The position numbers and the translations under genes are program-made. Under the pieces are notes generated by a model. It made no database searches. It saw only the letters and a list, made by a program, of their open reading frames with translations, and had not been told where the DNA came from. From positions 1-43,051 of the forward strand of contig NZ_VVIP01000092.1 of assembly GCF_009650435.1 (NCBI RefSeq): a stretch of 43,051 nt of DNA. The letters are read 5' to 3'. This document shows positions 25,977-33,671 of the stretch, piece after piece. The DNA is from Foetidibacter luteolus (GTDB lineage: Bacteria > Bacteroidota > Bacteroidia > Chitinophagales > Chitinophagaceae). The number at the start of each line of letters is the position of its first letter. The stretch's first letter is position 1.

Positions 25977-27446
25977 ATGAAGAAATTAATGTTAGCATTT
26001 GTTACCGCTTTTTTAGTGCTGTCTGCAAATGCGCAATTTATCAGCAGCTTTCACCCGGAACAGGAGCCCACCAACGGCATACAGTATTTTAAACCAACAG
26101 GCAATTTATTTGTAGGTGACTGCATACCGTTTTATCATGAAGGCACTTATTACCTGTACTGGCTGCTGGATTCCGGGCACCACTCCGCATTGGGCGGGCT
26201 GGGCGGCCACCAATGGACGTTGAGCACATCAAAAGATTTAAAAACATGGAAGCATTACCCCGTTGTATTGGGCATAGATGAAGACTGGGAAAAATCAATT
26301 TGCACAGGCTCTGTAGTGTACCACAATAAAAAGTTTTACGCTTTTTATGCAACGCGGTTAATTGACGCAAACGGCAATGTAAATGAACAACTGAGCTATG
26401 CCATAAGCGACGATGGCATACACTTTAACAAACAAAAACCCAACCCGTTTTATACCTCTGCGCCGGGTTACAACAAACGTAATTTTCGCGACCCCAAGGT
26501 AATAGTGGACAATGCCGGCGTTTTTCACCTGTTTGTATCTTCAGCCAAAGAACCTTCTGAAACCGCGGAAGACGGCGCATTGGTGCACCTAACCTCTAAC
26601 GACCTGAAAACATGGACGGTTAATGAACCCCTGATATACGGCCAGCTTGATGTGCCCGAATGCCCAGATTACTTTTTATGGAAGGGCTGGTACTACCTGG
26701 TATATGGCCGTGGTGGAAGTACTTTTTACCTGAAATCAAAAAAGCCTTACGGGCCATGGGAGTACCCCCGTTACCAGGCGTTGGATGAAGACTGGGTAAA
26801 CGTTGCCAAAACCGCTGAATTTACCAATGGCCGCCGCATTGTAGCAGGCTGGATACCCAACAAAAAAGACAGTAAGGACAACGGACACGAAATATTTGGC
26901 GGCAGTATTGTTCTGCGAGAGTTAACACAGGAACAGGATGGCACCTTAAATACCGGTTGGCCTGCGGAGGCCTTGCCTGCTACCACGGCAACACTTACCC
27001 CTACCGGCACTAGCGGCAACCATGTTACAAAAACCGGCGCGGACAATTACACCATAAACACGCCGGGAGGATTAGATGCTGTTTTCTTTGAAAATATTCC
27101 CACAGATTGTTACATTAGTTTTGAGATGGAAACATCGGGCCTGGTGGAAGACTGGGGGCTTTACCTGCGCAGCAATGCCACCGGTGGCGAGGGTTATAAA
27201 CTAAGCTTCTCCGCCATTAACAGAGAAGTGCGCCTGGCCAACTCCTCTATTAAAGCCGTTGATGGCCTTGATAAAAAAACAAAGGTGCAGGTAGTTATGA
27301 AAGGCGACATTATTGATGTATGCATCGGCGGCAAACGTTGTATTGTTAACAGGTTATATGAGCGTAAGGGAGCCGCACTCGGATTATTCGCCAAACATGG
27401 CAAAGTTACTTTCAGTGCTTTTAAGATTGCCCCATTGCAACCATAA
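25977..27446 (+). CDS. GH32-like periplasmic glycoside hydrolase (fructan/sucrose type)
   Basis: The ATG at 25977 gives 489 residues with a clean signal peptide (MKKLMLAFVTAFLVLSANAQ); an upstream ATG at 25923 would add 18 residues before it. Clan GH-J features are visible: candidate nucleophile Asp48 in FVGDCIPFYHEGTYYLYW, the transition-state Asp172 in FRDPK (170-174), and the acid/base Glu228 in ECPDYF. The first motif differs from the textbook WMNDPNG, which suggests a side branch of GH32. A C-terminal beta-sandwich (about 365-485) is present, as in GH32. Such enzymes release fructose from sucrose, inulin or levan. There is no lipobox, so it is probably periplasmic and acts after SusCD import. 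The ROK kinase gene starts 15 bases downstream. Confidence 0.8.
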   Translation: MKKLMLAFVTAFLVLSANAQFISSFHPEQEPTNGIQYFKPTGNLFVGDCIPFYHEGTYYLYWLLDSGHHSALGGLGGHQWTLSTSKDLKTWKHYPVVLGIDEDWEKSICTGSVVYHNKKFYAFYATRLIDANGNVNEQLSYAISDDGIHFNKQKPNPFYTSAPGYNKRNFRDPKVIVDNAGVFHLFVSSAKEPSETAEDGALVHLTSNDLKTWTVNEPLIYGQLDVPECPDYFLWKGWYYLVYGRGGSTFYLKSKKPYGPWEYPRYQALDEDWVNVAKTAEFTNGRRIVAGWIPNKKDSKDNGHEIFGGSIVLRELTQEQDGTLNTGWPAEALPATTATLTPTGTSGNHVTKTGADNYTINTPGGLDAVFFENIPTDCYISFEMETSGLVEDWGLYLRSNATGGEGYKLSFSAINREVRLANSSIKAVDGLDKKTKVQVVMKGDIIDVCIGGKRCIVNRLYERKGAALGLFAKHGKVTFSAFKIAPLQP

Positions 27447-27461
27447 ACAGATAACACTTGT

Positions 27462-28454
27462 ATGATGATTTTAGGATTTGATATAGGCGGCACCAAATGC
27501 GCTGTAATACTGGGCGAAGAAATGCGCAGTGATAAGATTGTTATTAAAGACAAGCTGGTAATGCCTACAGATAAGCCGGTGTACGAAATGATTGGATTTT
27601 TATTTGACCAGGCAGATGTTCTGTTGCAGCAAAACAATATAGCATTAGAAGGCATACAGGGAATTGGCATAAGTTGCGGCGGTCCGTTAAGCAGCAGGCA
27701 TGGGGTTATATTGTCCCCGCCCAATTTACCCGGCTGGGATAATATACCGATTGTTGAACTTGCACTTAAGAGGTTTGATAAACCGGTATTGCTGCAAAAC
27801 GATGCCAATGCCGGTGCTATTGCCGAGTGGAAATATGGCGCAGGCAAAGGCTACGAAAACTTAATTTTTCTCACTTTCGGCACAGGTATGGGCGCCGGGC
27901 TAATACTCAACGGAAAATTATATTCAGGCACAACAGACCTGGCTGGAGAAGTAGGCCATCTGCGCCTGTCTGATATGGGCCCTGTTGGCTTTGGCAAAGC
28001 AGGTTCTTTTGAGGGCTGGTGCAGCGGCGGCGGCATTGCGCAACTGGCACAAATAAGGGTAAGGCAACAACTGCAGATGGGGCAACAGGTTTCTTTCTGT
28101 AAAAGCCTTGATGAACTGCCTGGCCTAACGGCTAAAACAGTAGCGGAGGCAGCTTATGAAGGCGACCAGACAGCAATTGAAATTTATACTGATTGTGGCA
28201 CCTATCTTGGTAAAGGCCTGTCTTTGCTGATTGATGTACTTAACCCCGAGCTGATCTTGCTCGGCAGTATTTATGGCAGGGCACAATCGCTGCTTGAAGA
28301 CGCGATGAGAAAAGTGTTGGAGAAAGAAACCATCAGAACGTCTTACGAAGCCTGTAAAATAATGCCTGCAAGCCTTGCGGAGAACATTGGTGACATGGCA
28401 GCCTTGTCGTTGGGCGTACAGGCCGCCAGCCAGGCAGTACCCGTAGGCGGGTGA
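27462..28454 (+). CDS. ROK family sugar kinase (probable fructokinase or glucokinase)
   Basis: The 330-residue protein starts with the ATP-phosphate motif LGFDIGGTKCAV. Other ROK features are GISCGGPLSSRHGVILSPPNLPGW (given here only as the sugar-site region near 70-92), the catalytic-type QNDANAGAIAEW (Asp near 110), TFGTGMGAGLI and the GEVGHLRL His. The usual zinc motif CxCGxxGCxE is absent; the region reads FGKAGSFEGWCSGGG, a zinc-less variant seen in part of the family. It phosphorylates the incoming hexose at the expense of ATP in the cytoplasm. The stop of the GH32-like gene is 15 bases upstream, so the two are co-transcribed and the substrate is probably fructose. The ATG at 27465 is an equally possible start. 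Confidence 0.9.
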   Translation: MMILGFDIGGTKCAVILGEEMRSDKIVIKDKLVMPTDKPVYEMIGFLFDQADVLLQQNNIALEGIQGIGISCGGPLSSRHGVILSPPNLPGWDNIPIVELALKRFDKPVLLQNDANAGAIAEWKYGAGKGYENLIFLTFGTGMGAGLILNGKLYSGTTDLAGEVGHLRLSDMGPVGFGKAGSFEGWCSGGGIAQLAQIRVRQQLQMGQQVSFCKSLDELPGLTAKTVAEAAYEGDQTAIEIYTDCGTYLGKGLSLLIDVLNPELILLGSIYGRAQSLLEDAMRKVLEKETIRTSYEACKIMPASLAENIGDMAALSLGVQAASQAVPVGG

Positions 28455-28462
28455 ATTTACAT

Positions 28463-28618
28463 GGGGTGCCCCCAAGCTGCGCAAGGGGTCGGGCAGAACT
28501 GCGTTCGCAACCTTCGTTAAAGCAACACTTAGTTGCTTTTTCTCGGTTGTGCTATTACTCCGCCACAGGAGCTTGGCTGCGAAGGCTTCAGCGGGGTAAC
28601 CGCTTCAATCCCTCACCC
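28463..28618 (-). repeat. Dispersed intergenic element, copy 5 (long form)
   Basis: On the minus strand it begins GGGTGAGGGATTGAAGCGG, passes GGCGGAGTAATAGCACAACC, then the long-form insert with GTGTTGCTTTAACGAAGG, and ends with GACCCCTTGCGCAGCTTGGG and the terminal palindrome. It starts eight bases after the ROK kinase stop. Confidence 0.85.
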
Positions 28619-28656
28619 GACAGCCCGTTGCAGGTTACCGGTTACAAATTGCCGGT

Positions 28657-28954
28657 TTGTTAATCCTGAAGACTGGAAAAACAACTGGCACCATATAGCT
28701 GGTGTTTGCACTGATTCCTCCCCCCAGATTCATATAGATGGTCAATTGCAGGGCGAAGCACTCATCGCAGAGCCAGTACAACCAACCAGTCCTTCGCCTT
28801 GGGCAATCGGCCCCAACTGCGAGTTTTTGCTTAACAGAGTTTTTAACAGCGAGACTAGCCACATAGCATTGTTACGGCTGCGCTTTGCGCTGAGGAAATA
28901 AAAAAGGAGAAAGAAACTATAGCCCGGCGGAAGATAAACAGGAAGCTTTTTTAA
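28657..28954 (+). pseudogene. Remnant of a LamG/concanavalin-like lectin domain
   Basis: The frame ending at 28901 reads NPEDWKNNWHHIAGV, then QIHIDGQLQGEAL, then WAIGPNCEF and NRVFNSETSHIAL. This is the order of a LamG domain: W-HIAGV, YIDG, IGRN, FNG-I. At about 28861-28866 the match passes into another frame that continues as TAALCAEEIKKEKE and stops at 28954, again fitting the usual LamG end ALSAEEI. There is no start codon or N-terminal half. The fragment therefore looks like a decayed, frameshifted piece of a larger lectin-bearing gene, perhaps once a glycoside hydrolase of the neighbouring locus. Confidence 0.6.
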
Positions 28955-29117
28955 GCAATCTTGCGTGACGAAGCAGCAAGGCTGGAACACGTGTACACTT
29001 CGCCCACTGCTGATTTTTTTCTGATACTTATAGAAGGGCTTTGGTTAATTGTAATTGTTTATATATTAGAGTGCGTTAAAGACGACTTTAGCAGTCATTT
29101 CTATAGAATCAAACATC

Positions 29118-29726
29118 ATGAAAAAGTTCACAATATTTTTTCTTTCCGTTACCTTATTAAGCTGTTCTAATTCGTCGAATGAACCAGTGCAGGTCGAGAA
29201 AGCATCTAACACCGCTTCTGATTTAGGTAATACAACATACAAACAGCTTGTGGATGGCTTAAAGCTCAACTATGTTCTATATTACAGAAGTATCAAAGAG
29301 ATTGATAGTAACCTAAATAGCTGGGGCATGCCAACGTCTGACTCAATATTCAGAATCGACAGCATTAGATATTGGAAAAGCAATGAAAAGTTTTTTAAAC
29401 AAGACCGGGACTTTGTCACATGGCTTTTGAGCTTTAAGTATGACACCACAAATTCCGGGCTTTGGATCAAATATCATAATCCCATAAGCTCATATTTATC
29501 AGAGTGCAACTTACCTGGTCTGGTTAATTCAAGATCGGTTATTATCTTACTTGAAAATTTCTTGACCGGATACAAAGATGAGTTGGAGTGTTTTGAATGT
29601 AAATATGATAATGGTTCAAATTGCAATTTTGACAAATATGATGAGATAGAAGCTTTTCTTTCCAGGAACAAGAAAAAAAGTATTGCAGAGTTGAGAACCT
29701 TATGGAGACGAAAAAACGACCACTAA
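29118..29726 (+). CDS. Small lipoprotein of unknown function
   Basis: The 202-residue protein has a lipoprotein signal (MKKFTIFFLSVTLLSC, lipid Cys16) followed by a Ser/Asn/Glu linker. The rest is mixed helix and aromatic-rich, with a charged Lys/Arg C-terminus (RNKKKSIAELRTLWRRKNDH) and three further Cys near 165-180 (LECFECKYDNGSNC). I recognise no family. The base composition is more AT-rich than the PUL genes, which fits later acquisition. It stands in a stretch of small accessory genes after a pseudogene. Confidence 0.65.
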   Translation: MKKFTIFFLSVTLLSCSNSSNEPVQVEKASNTASDLGNTTYKQLVDGLKLNYVLYYRSIKEIDSNLNSWGMPTSDSIFRIDSIRYWKSNEKFFKQDRDFVTWLLSFKYDTTNSGLWIKYHNPISSYLSECNLPGLVNSRSVIILLENFLTGYKDELECFECKYDNGSNCNFDKYDEIEAFLSRNKKKSIAELRTLWRRKNDH

Positions 29727-29862
29727 CATTGCCTGGCAATATTTCGGGCAACAAGTATATTCACAGTCCTAAACACAGAATATTACCACATCACAATGCT
29801 TAACATTAGCGGTCATCTAAAAAAATAGTAATAAACCACAGACAACCATAAAAACAGAACCA

Positions 29863-30441
29863 ATGAGAAAAGTGATTTCATTTATACACATTTCGCTTGA
29901 CGGTTTTGTAGCAGGCCCGAACGGAGAAATGGACTGGATTAAAGTTGACGAAGAAATTTTTGACCATGTTGGTAAGCGGATAAGCGGAGGCGACACTGCA
30001 TTATATGGACGGATAACCTACGAGATGATGGAAGGTTACTGGCCTACCGCAGCAGACCAACCGGCAGCGAGCAGGCACGACATCGAACATTCAAAGTGGT
30101 ATAGTAAAGTTCATAAAGTTGTTCTATCAAAAACATTAAAAGAAGCGGATTTAACTAATACAACAATTATTAGCGATAACCTTACGGACAGGATAAATGA
30201 ACTAAAACAATCCGGCATTGGTAGTAGTGAAGACATATTGCTTTTTGGCAGCCCTATAGCAACACATTCGCTTATTCAACTGAACTTAATTGACGGCTAC
30301 TGGCTTTTTGTTAACCCAGTTATTCTCGGGGAAGGTATCCCATTGTTTAAAGACATCAAAGACAAAATAAAACTCAATCTGTTGTCTACCCGCCAATTTA
30401 CCTGCGGGGTAACTGAACTAAATTATATAGTGGACAGATAA
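29863..30441 (+). CDS. RibD C-terminal/dihydrofolate-reductase-like protein
   Basis: The 192-residue protein matches the small RibD_C/DHFR-like family common in Bacteroidota: start MRKVISFIHISLDGFVAGPNGEMDW, the nucleotide-site segment GGDTALYGRITYEMMEGYW near 45-63, KVVLSKTL, then the Gly-rich EDILLFGSP and the C-terminal VNPVILGEGIPLF. In the family these residues bind NADPH. The specific substrate of such stand-alone proteins is mostly unknown; neither riboflavin nor folate genes are nearby. The start is fixed by the conserved N-terminal strand. It stands alone, separated by 136 and 196 bases from its neighbours. Confidence 0.85.
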   Translation: MRKVISFIHISLDGFVAGPNGEMDWIKVDEEIFDHVGKRISGGDTALYGRITYEMMEGYWPTAADQPAASRHDIEHSKWYSKVHKVVLSKTLKEADLTNTTIISDNLTDRINELKQSGIGSSEDILLFGSPIATHSLIQLNLIDGYWLFVNPVILGEGIPLFKDIKDKIKLNLLSTRQFTCGVTELNYIVDR

Positions 30442-30637
30442 TTACAATGAACCCCCACCCAATTATATAACCAATTAACAGGCCCGTGATAATGCCGGGC
30501 AACTGCATAACCAATAAGCTTTTGTATCTTCAGTTGGTATTGGTACCGGCAGAAGCACAGCATGCCATCACATTTCCAATGGTCTTAAACCAGTGAGAAT
30601 GGCACTATCGATATAAATAATTAATAAAGCATAGTTT

Positions 30638-31063
30638 ATGGCAGTAAAAAACAAAACAACCTGGACACCAGTTGATGTAAAAGGATTTATAGAATCTTAC
30701 GTTGAGAATGAACAAAAGAAAGCCGACTCTTATACGTTGATTGAGCTGATGACCAGGTGGTCTGGCTGTGAGCCTGAAATGTGGGGGCCAACGATTGTTG
30801 GCTTCGGCAGGTATCATTACAAGTATGCAAGCGGCCATGAAGGTGACGCTCCTATCATTGGCTTCTCACCACGGAAGCCAGAATTTTCATTCTATATTTA
30901 TTCGCCTACGGAGAACAGTAAACAACTTCTTAGCAGTTTGGGCAAATTCAAAATGGGCAAGTCCTGCATTTATGTAAAAAAACTTTCCGACATAAGTATT
31001 CCCACCCTGGAAGCGCTTTGCAAAGCTTCTATTGAATATGTTGCAGAGCATCACAAATGTTGA
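30638..31063 (+). CDS. DUF1801 domain protein
   Basis: The 141-residue cytoplasmic protein matches the DUF1801 (YdhG-like) pattern: a helical start (VDVKGFIESYVENEQKKADSY cut to its first part), the core MWGPTIVGFGRYHYKY, IGFSPRKPEFSFYIY, then LGKFKMGKSCIYVKKLSDI and a C-terminal helix. The family has an iron-chaperone/frataxin-like fold in some annotations, but its role is not established. No signal or membrane segment is present. It is a single gene with no operon partner. Confidence 0.85.
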   Translation: MAVKNKTTWTPVDVKGFIESYVENEQKKADSYTLIELMTRWSGCEPEMWGPTIVGFGRYHYKYASGHEGDAPIIGFSPRKPEFSFYIYSPTENSKQLLSSLGKFKMGKSCIYVKKLSDISIPTLEALCKASIEYVAEHHKC

Positions 31064-31220
31064 TATCACGATAACCAAAAAGACAGTTAAGTTAACGGCA
31101 GGCAACGGCTAGCCGTACCCATGCGGAAGACCACTTGAGTCTGAAAGATCTTTTTCGGCATGCCACAGACTAATTACAGCAATAATATCATCTTCCGGAT
31201 ACCTCAAACCATCATCCGTG

Positions 31221-32306
31221 TTATTGAGGTTGCAGCCATAGATTTACGGGTTTATCAACTGATGCCTTGAAAGGAAGGCTTATTTTCCTGCCCTGCCCGG
31301 CGGAAGCATAAGCCGCATAGATAAGTTCCAGCACGGCTTTTCCATCGTGGCCGGTAACCAGCGGGGCGGTATTATTACGTACGCAACCGATAAAGTGTGC
31401 CAGCTCCTGCGGGTAACCCTGGTTAAAGGCTTCTTCAAAAATGGGGAAGCTCCAGCCTGCAGTGCTCCCTGCTTTTTCCATAGCATAACCGTAGCCGTTT
31501 AAGCTGTAGGCGAGGGAAGAGTTACCCCTGAACAGGTCCGCATAAATTACCCCCTCTTTTCCGTAAACTTCGCAGTGGTCGTCCATACCGCCGTGTTTGG
31601 CCCAGCTATTTTCCGCAATACAGGTAGCGCCATTTTCAAACTCCACAATCACTACGGAATTATCTTCCCCCTTTGTTCTTCCCTTATGCAGTATGGTACC
31701 CATGGTTGCATAAACGCTAACAGGTTTAATTGCAGGCAGCATCCATTGAAACCAGCCCAGGGCATGGCAGCCCATGTCCATCAGAACGCCGCCGCCTGCC
31801 TGCTGTATATCGTAAAACCAGTCAGAGTGCGGGCCGGAATGTTTTTCAGCCTGTTTAAGCATGTAAATTTCACCTACGGCGCCCTCCTTTACCATTTGGC
31901 GAACCCTTTCGTATTTTGGTGCAAAACAAAGCTCTTCGGCATACATTAGCAATACCCCCGCCTTGCTGCAGGCTGCAATCATTTCATCGGCTTCCTCAAG
32001 GGTTACGGCCAGGGGTTTTTCGATGATGATATGCTTGCCGGCCGCTGCAGCTTTCAGCGTAGCCTTATGGTGCAGAAAGTTGGGCAGACAGATATCCACC
32101 ACTTCACATGCTGACTGTTGCAACAGTTGGTCAATATCATTAAACCATTGGGCGATATGATGTTTTTTGGCAAAGGCTTCGGCCTTATCCAGGTTACGGG
32201 CATATACAGCCACCACTTCAGCATCAGGTACAAAACGCTGGTAGCTTTCAATATGAATATCACTGATAAAACCGGCACCCAGTATGGCCACTTTAGTTTT
32301 TTGCAT
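31221..32306 (-). CDS. Gfo/Idh/MocA family NAD(P)-dependent oxidoreductase
   Basis: The start at the ATG at 32306 gives 361 residues and puts the Rossmann fold directly at the N-terminus (KVAILGAGFISDIHIESY). An open frame continues to 32501, but its translation has no features. The family's catalytic EKP lies at 96-98 (IIIEKPLAV), and the second domain has GGGVLMDMGCHALGW with the Asp and His of the active site. Members oxidise or reduce hydroxyls of sugars, inositols and related compounds with NAD(P)H. The substrate is not decidable here. There is no sugar transporter next to it; the alpha/beta hydrolase gene is upstream on the same strand, 220 bases away. Confidence 0.9.
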   Translation of the reverse strand: MQKTKVAILGAGFISDIHIESYQRFVPDAEVVAVYARNLDKAEAFAKKHHIAQWFNDIDQLLQQSACEVVDICLPNFLHHKATLKAAAAGKHIIIEKPLAVTLEEADEMIAACSKAGVLLMYAEELCFAPKYERVRQMVKEGAVGEIYMLKQAEKHSGPHSDWFYDIQQAGGGVLMDMGCHALGWFQWMLPAIKPVSVYATMGTILHKGRTKGEDNSVVIVEFENGATCIAENSWAKHGGMDDHCEVYGKEGVIYADLFRGNSSLAYSLNGYGYAMEKAGSTAGWSFPIFEEAFNQGYPQELAHFIGCVRNNTAPLVTGHDGKAVLELIYAAYASAGQGRKISLPFKASVDKPVNLWLQPQ

Positions 32307-32423
32307 AAGTAAACAATTGTAGGTTATAATACTTGAATGAAGATAATGAGATAGCATACTTCTTTTGCCGAGTGGCTCAGAAAAATATGACGGTGTTGTA
32401 AAGTAACCAACACGTAAACAGCA

Positions 32424-32466
32424 CAACCTTCGCAACTGCAATAATTGATTGCGTTTGCGAAGGTTG
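32424..32466. repeat. 12-bp inverted repeat between minus-strand genes
   Basis: CAACCTTCGCAA (32424-32435) and TTGCGAAGGTTG (32455-32466) are perfect arms around a 19-base loop. No T-run follows on either strand, so it is not a clear terminator. The arm resembles the CGAAGGTTGCGAAC piece inside the long-form dispersed elements. Confidence 0.6.
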
Positions 32467-32526
32467 CAAATACAGTATTGCCTAAATGCAATGGGTTCCA
32501 AACAACAAAAGATATCTACAAGTCTT

Positions 32527-33378
32527 TTAAGCCCTTTCCATTACCTCAACTAAGAGTGGCCAAAGGTCTTTATTAAATTTCCGGCTGAAGATACCCATGT
32601 GGCCTACCTTTTTTGCTGTGTGTTTTTTCACGTTTATCTTAATCACTTCAACCGGTGCGTTGGGAAAAAATTGCATCATTAACGGCACGGTCTTGTCATT
32701 AGCAATAAAATCATCACTGGTATATATCGAAGTAATAGGGGTTGTGAATTGGTGAAAGGCATCCGTATTTAGGTAATTCATCAAGAAGCTGCGGAAATAA
32801 TATTTACTCATACACCATTTGCGCCATTCCATCAACACATTGCGGGGAAGGTTTTCGCCCCAGCCTACCGCTTTCATGGTGCCATAGCCATACAGTTTTG
32901 TAAGTACCGGACTTATTATATACCATAGCAGGCAAACGATAATGTTTTTCGGAAAGGGAAAGTATCCCCAGTAACCAAGGGCTGCATTGATAGCTATTAC
33001 CTTCTTTACATGATGGCTGTTCTCCAGGAAGCCTGTTAACTGGGCGCCTATGCTGTGCCCCAGCCAAATTATACCGGTGAGTTTTTTTTCATTAACCAGG
33101 AAACCGAGAACCGCATTCATATCTTTAATACCCCAATCGTGCATATACGAGGTAGAGGCCTTCAGGTTAGCAGGCGCCGACTCCCCCACACCGCGATAAT
33201 CGTATAACAATACCCTGTAACCATTTTGCACAAGGAACCTGGCAAAGTGCAGGTAAAATTCTTTTTTAACAGCGGTAGCAGAACTGATAACAACAGTTCC
33301 TGTGCTTTCCCCGGGTGGTGTGGCATATAAAGCACCAAGCTGGTAACCATCCGCCGCTGTTATAATAATATTTTGCAT
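32527..33378 (-). CDS. Alpha/beta hydrolase
   Basis: The ATG at 33378 gives 283 residues and starts directly at the first strand (MQNIIITAADGYQLGALY); the frame is open 29 codons further but without features. Marks are the oxyanion region with LLYDYRGVGESAPA (57-70), the nucleophile elbow GHSIG (Ser109 at 107-111), a later Asp in SDDFIANDK, and the catalytic His in KVGHMGIF near the C-terminus. No signal peptide is seen, so the enzyme is cytoplasmic. Hydrolases of this type are often esterases or acyl-chain hydrolases; the substrate is unknown. It is upstream of the Gfo/Idh/MocA gene on the same strand but 220 bases apart, so co-transcription is uncertain. Confidence 0.85.
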   Translation of the reverse strand: MQNIIITAADGYQLGALYATPPGESTGTVVISSATAVKKEFYLHFARFLVQNGYRVLLYDYRGVGESAPANLKASTSYMHDWGIKDMNAVLGFLVNEKKLTGIIWLGHSIGAQLTGFLENSHHVKKVIAINAALGYWGYFPFPKNIIVCLLWYIISPVLTKLYGYGTMKAVGWGENLPRNVLMEWRKWCMSKYYFRSFLMNYLNTDAFHQFTTPITSIYTSDDFIANDKTVPLMMQFFPNAPVEVIKINVKKHTAKKVGHMGIFSRKFNKDLWPLLVEVMERA

Positions 33379-33671
33379 AGCTAATAAGTTCAGGTGTTTG
33401 TTTACAAAGGGTTTATTAAAAAACACAGGTGGTAAACACCACCCGTTTAATCCATCAGATTCCAATTCACATGCTCGTTTTTGGCGTTGCTGCCGGGCCT
33501 TTGCCTGCGGCTATCTTAAATGGCTATCGCCATTTTGAACAAGGCTTTATGGCCATTCAGAACTGCTACTATCAGGTTTTGTTGTGTCACTCACTTGTAC
33601 GTTCGGTATTTCTATTCGCCATTGTGCAACAACTTTATTTTGATGGCAAAGCCCGGCAACGCCAGTTTTTT
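33379..33671. other. Intergenic region with 38-bp dispersed repeat, copy B
   Basis: The repeat at 33564-33601 matches 21797-21834 (32 of 38 bases). A 98-codon plus-strand frame crosses the region (33429-33725), but it runs antisense into the 3' end of the next gene and shows no family features, so no gene is called. Confidence 0.5.
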
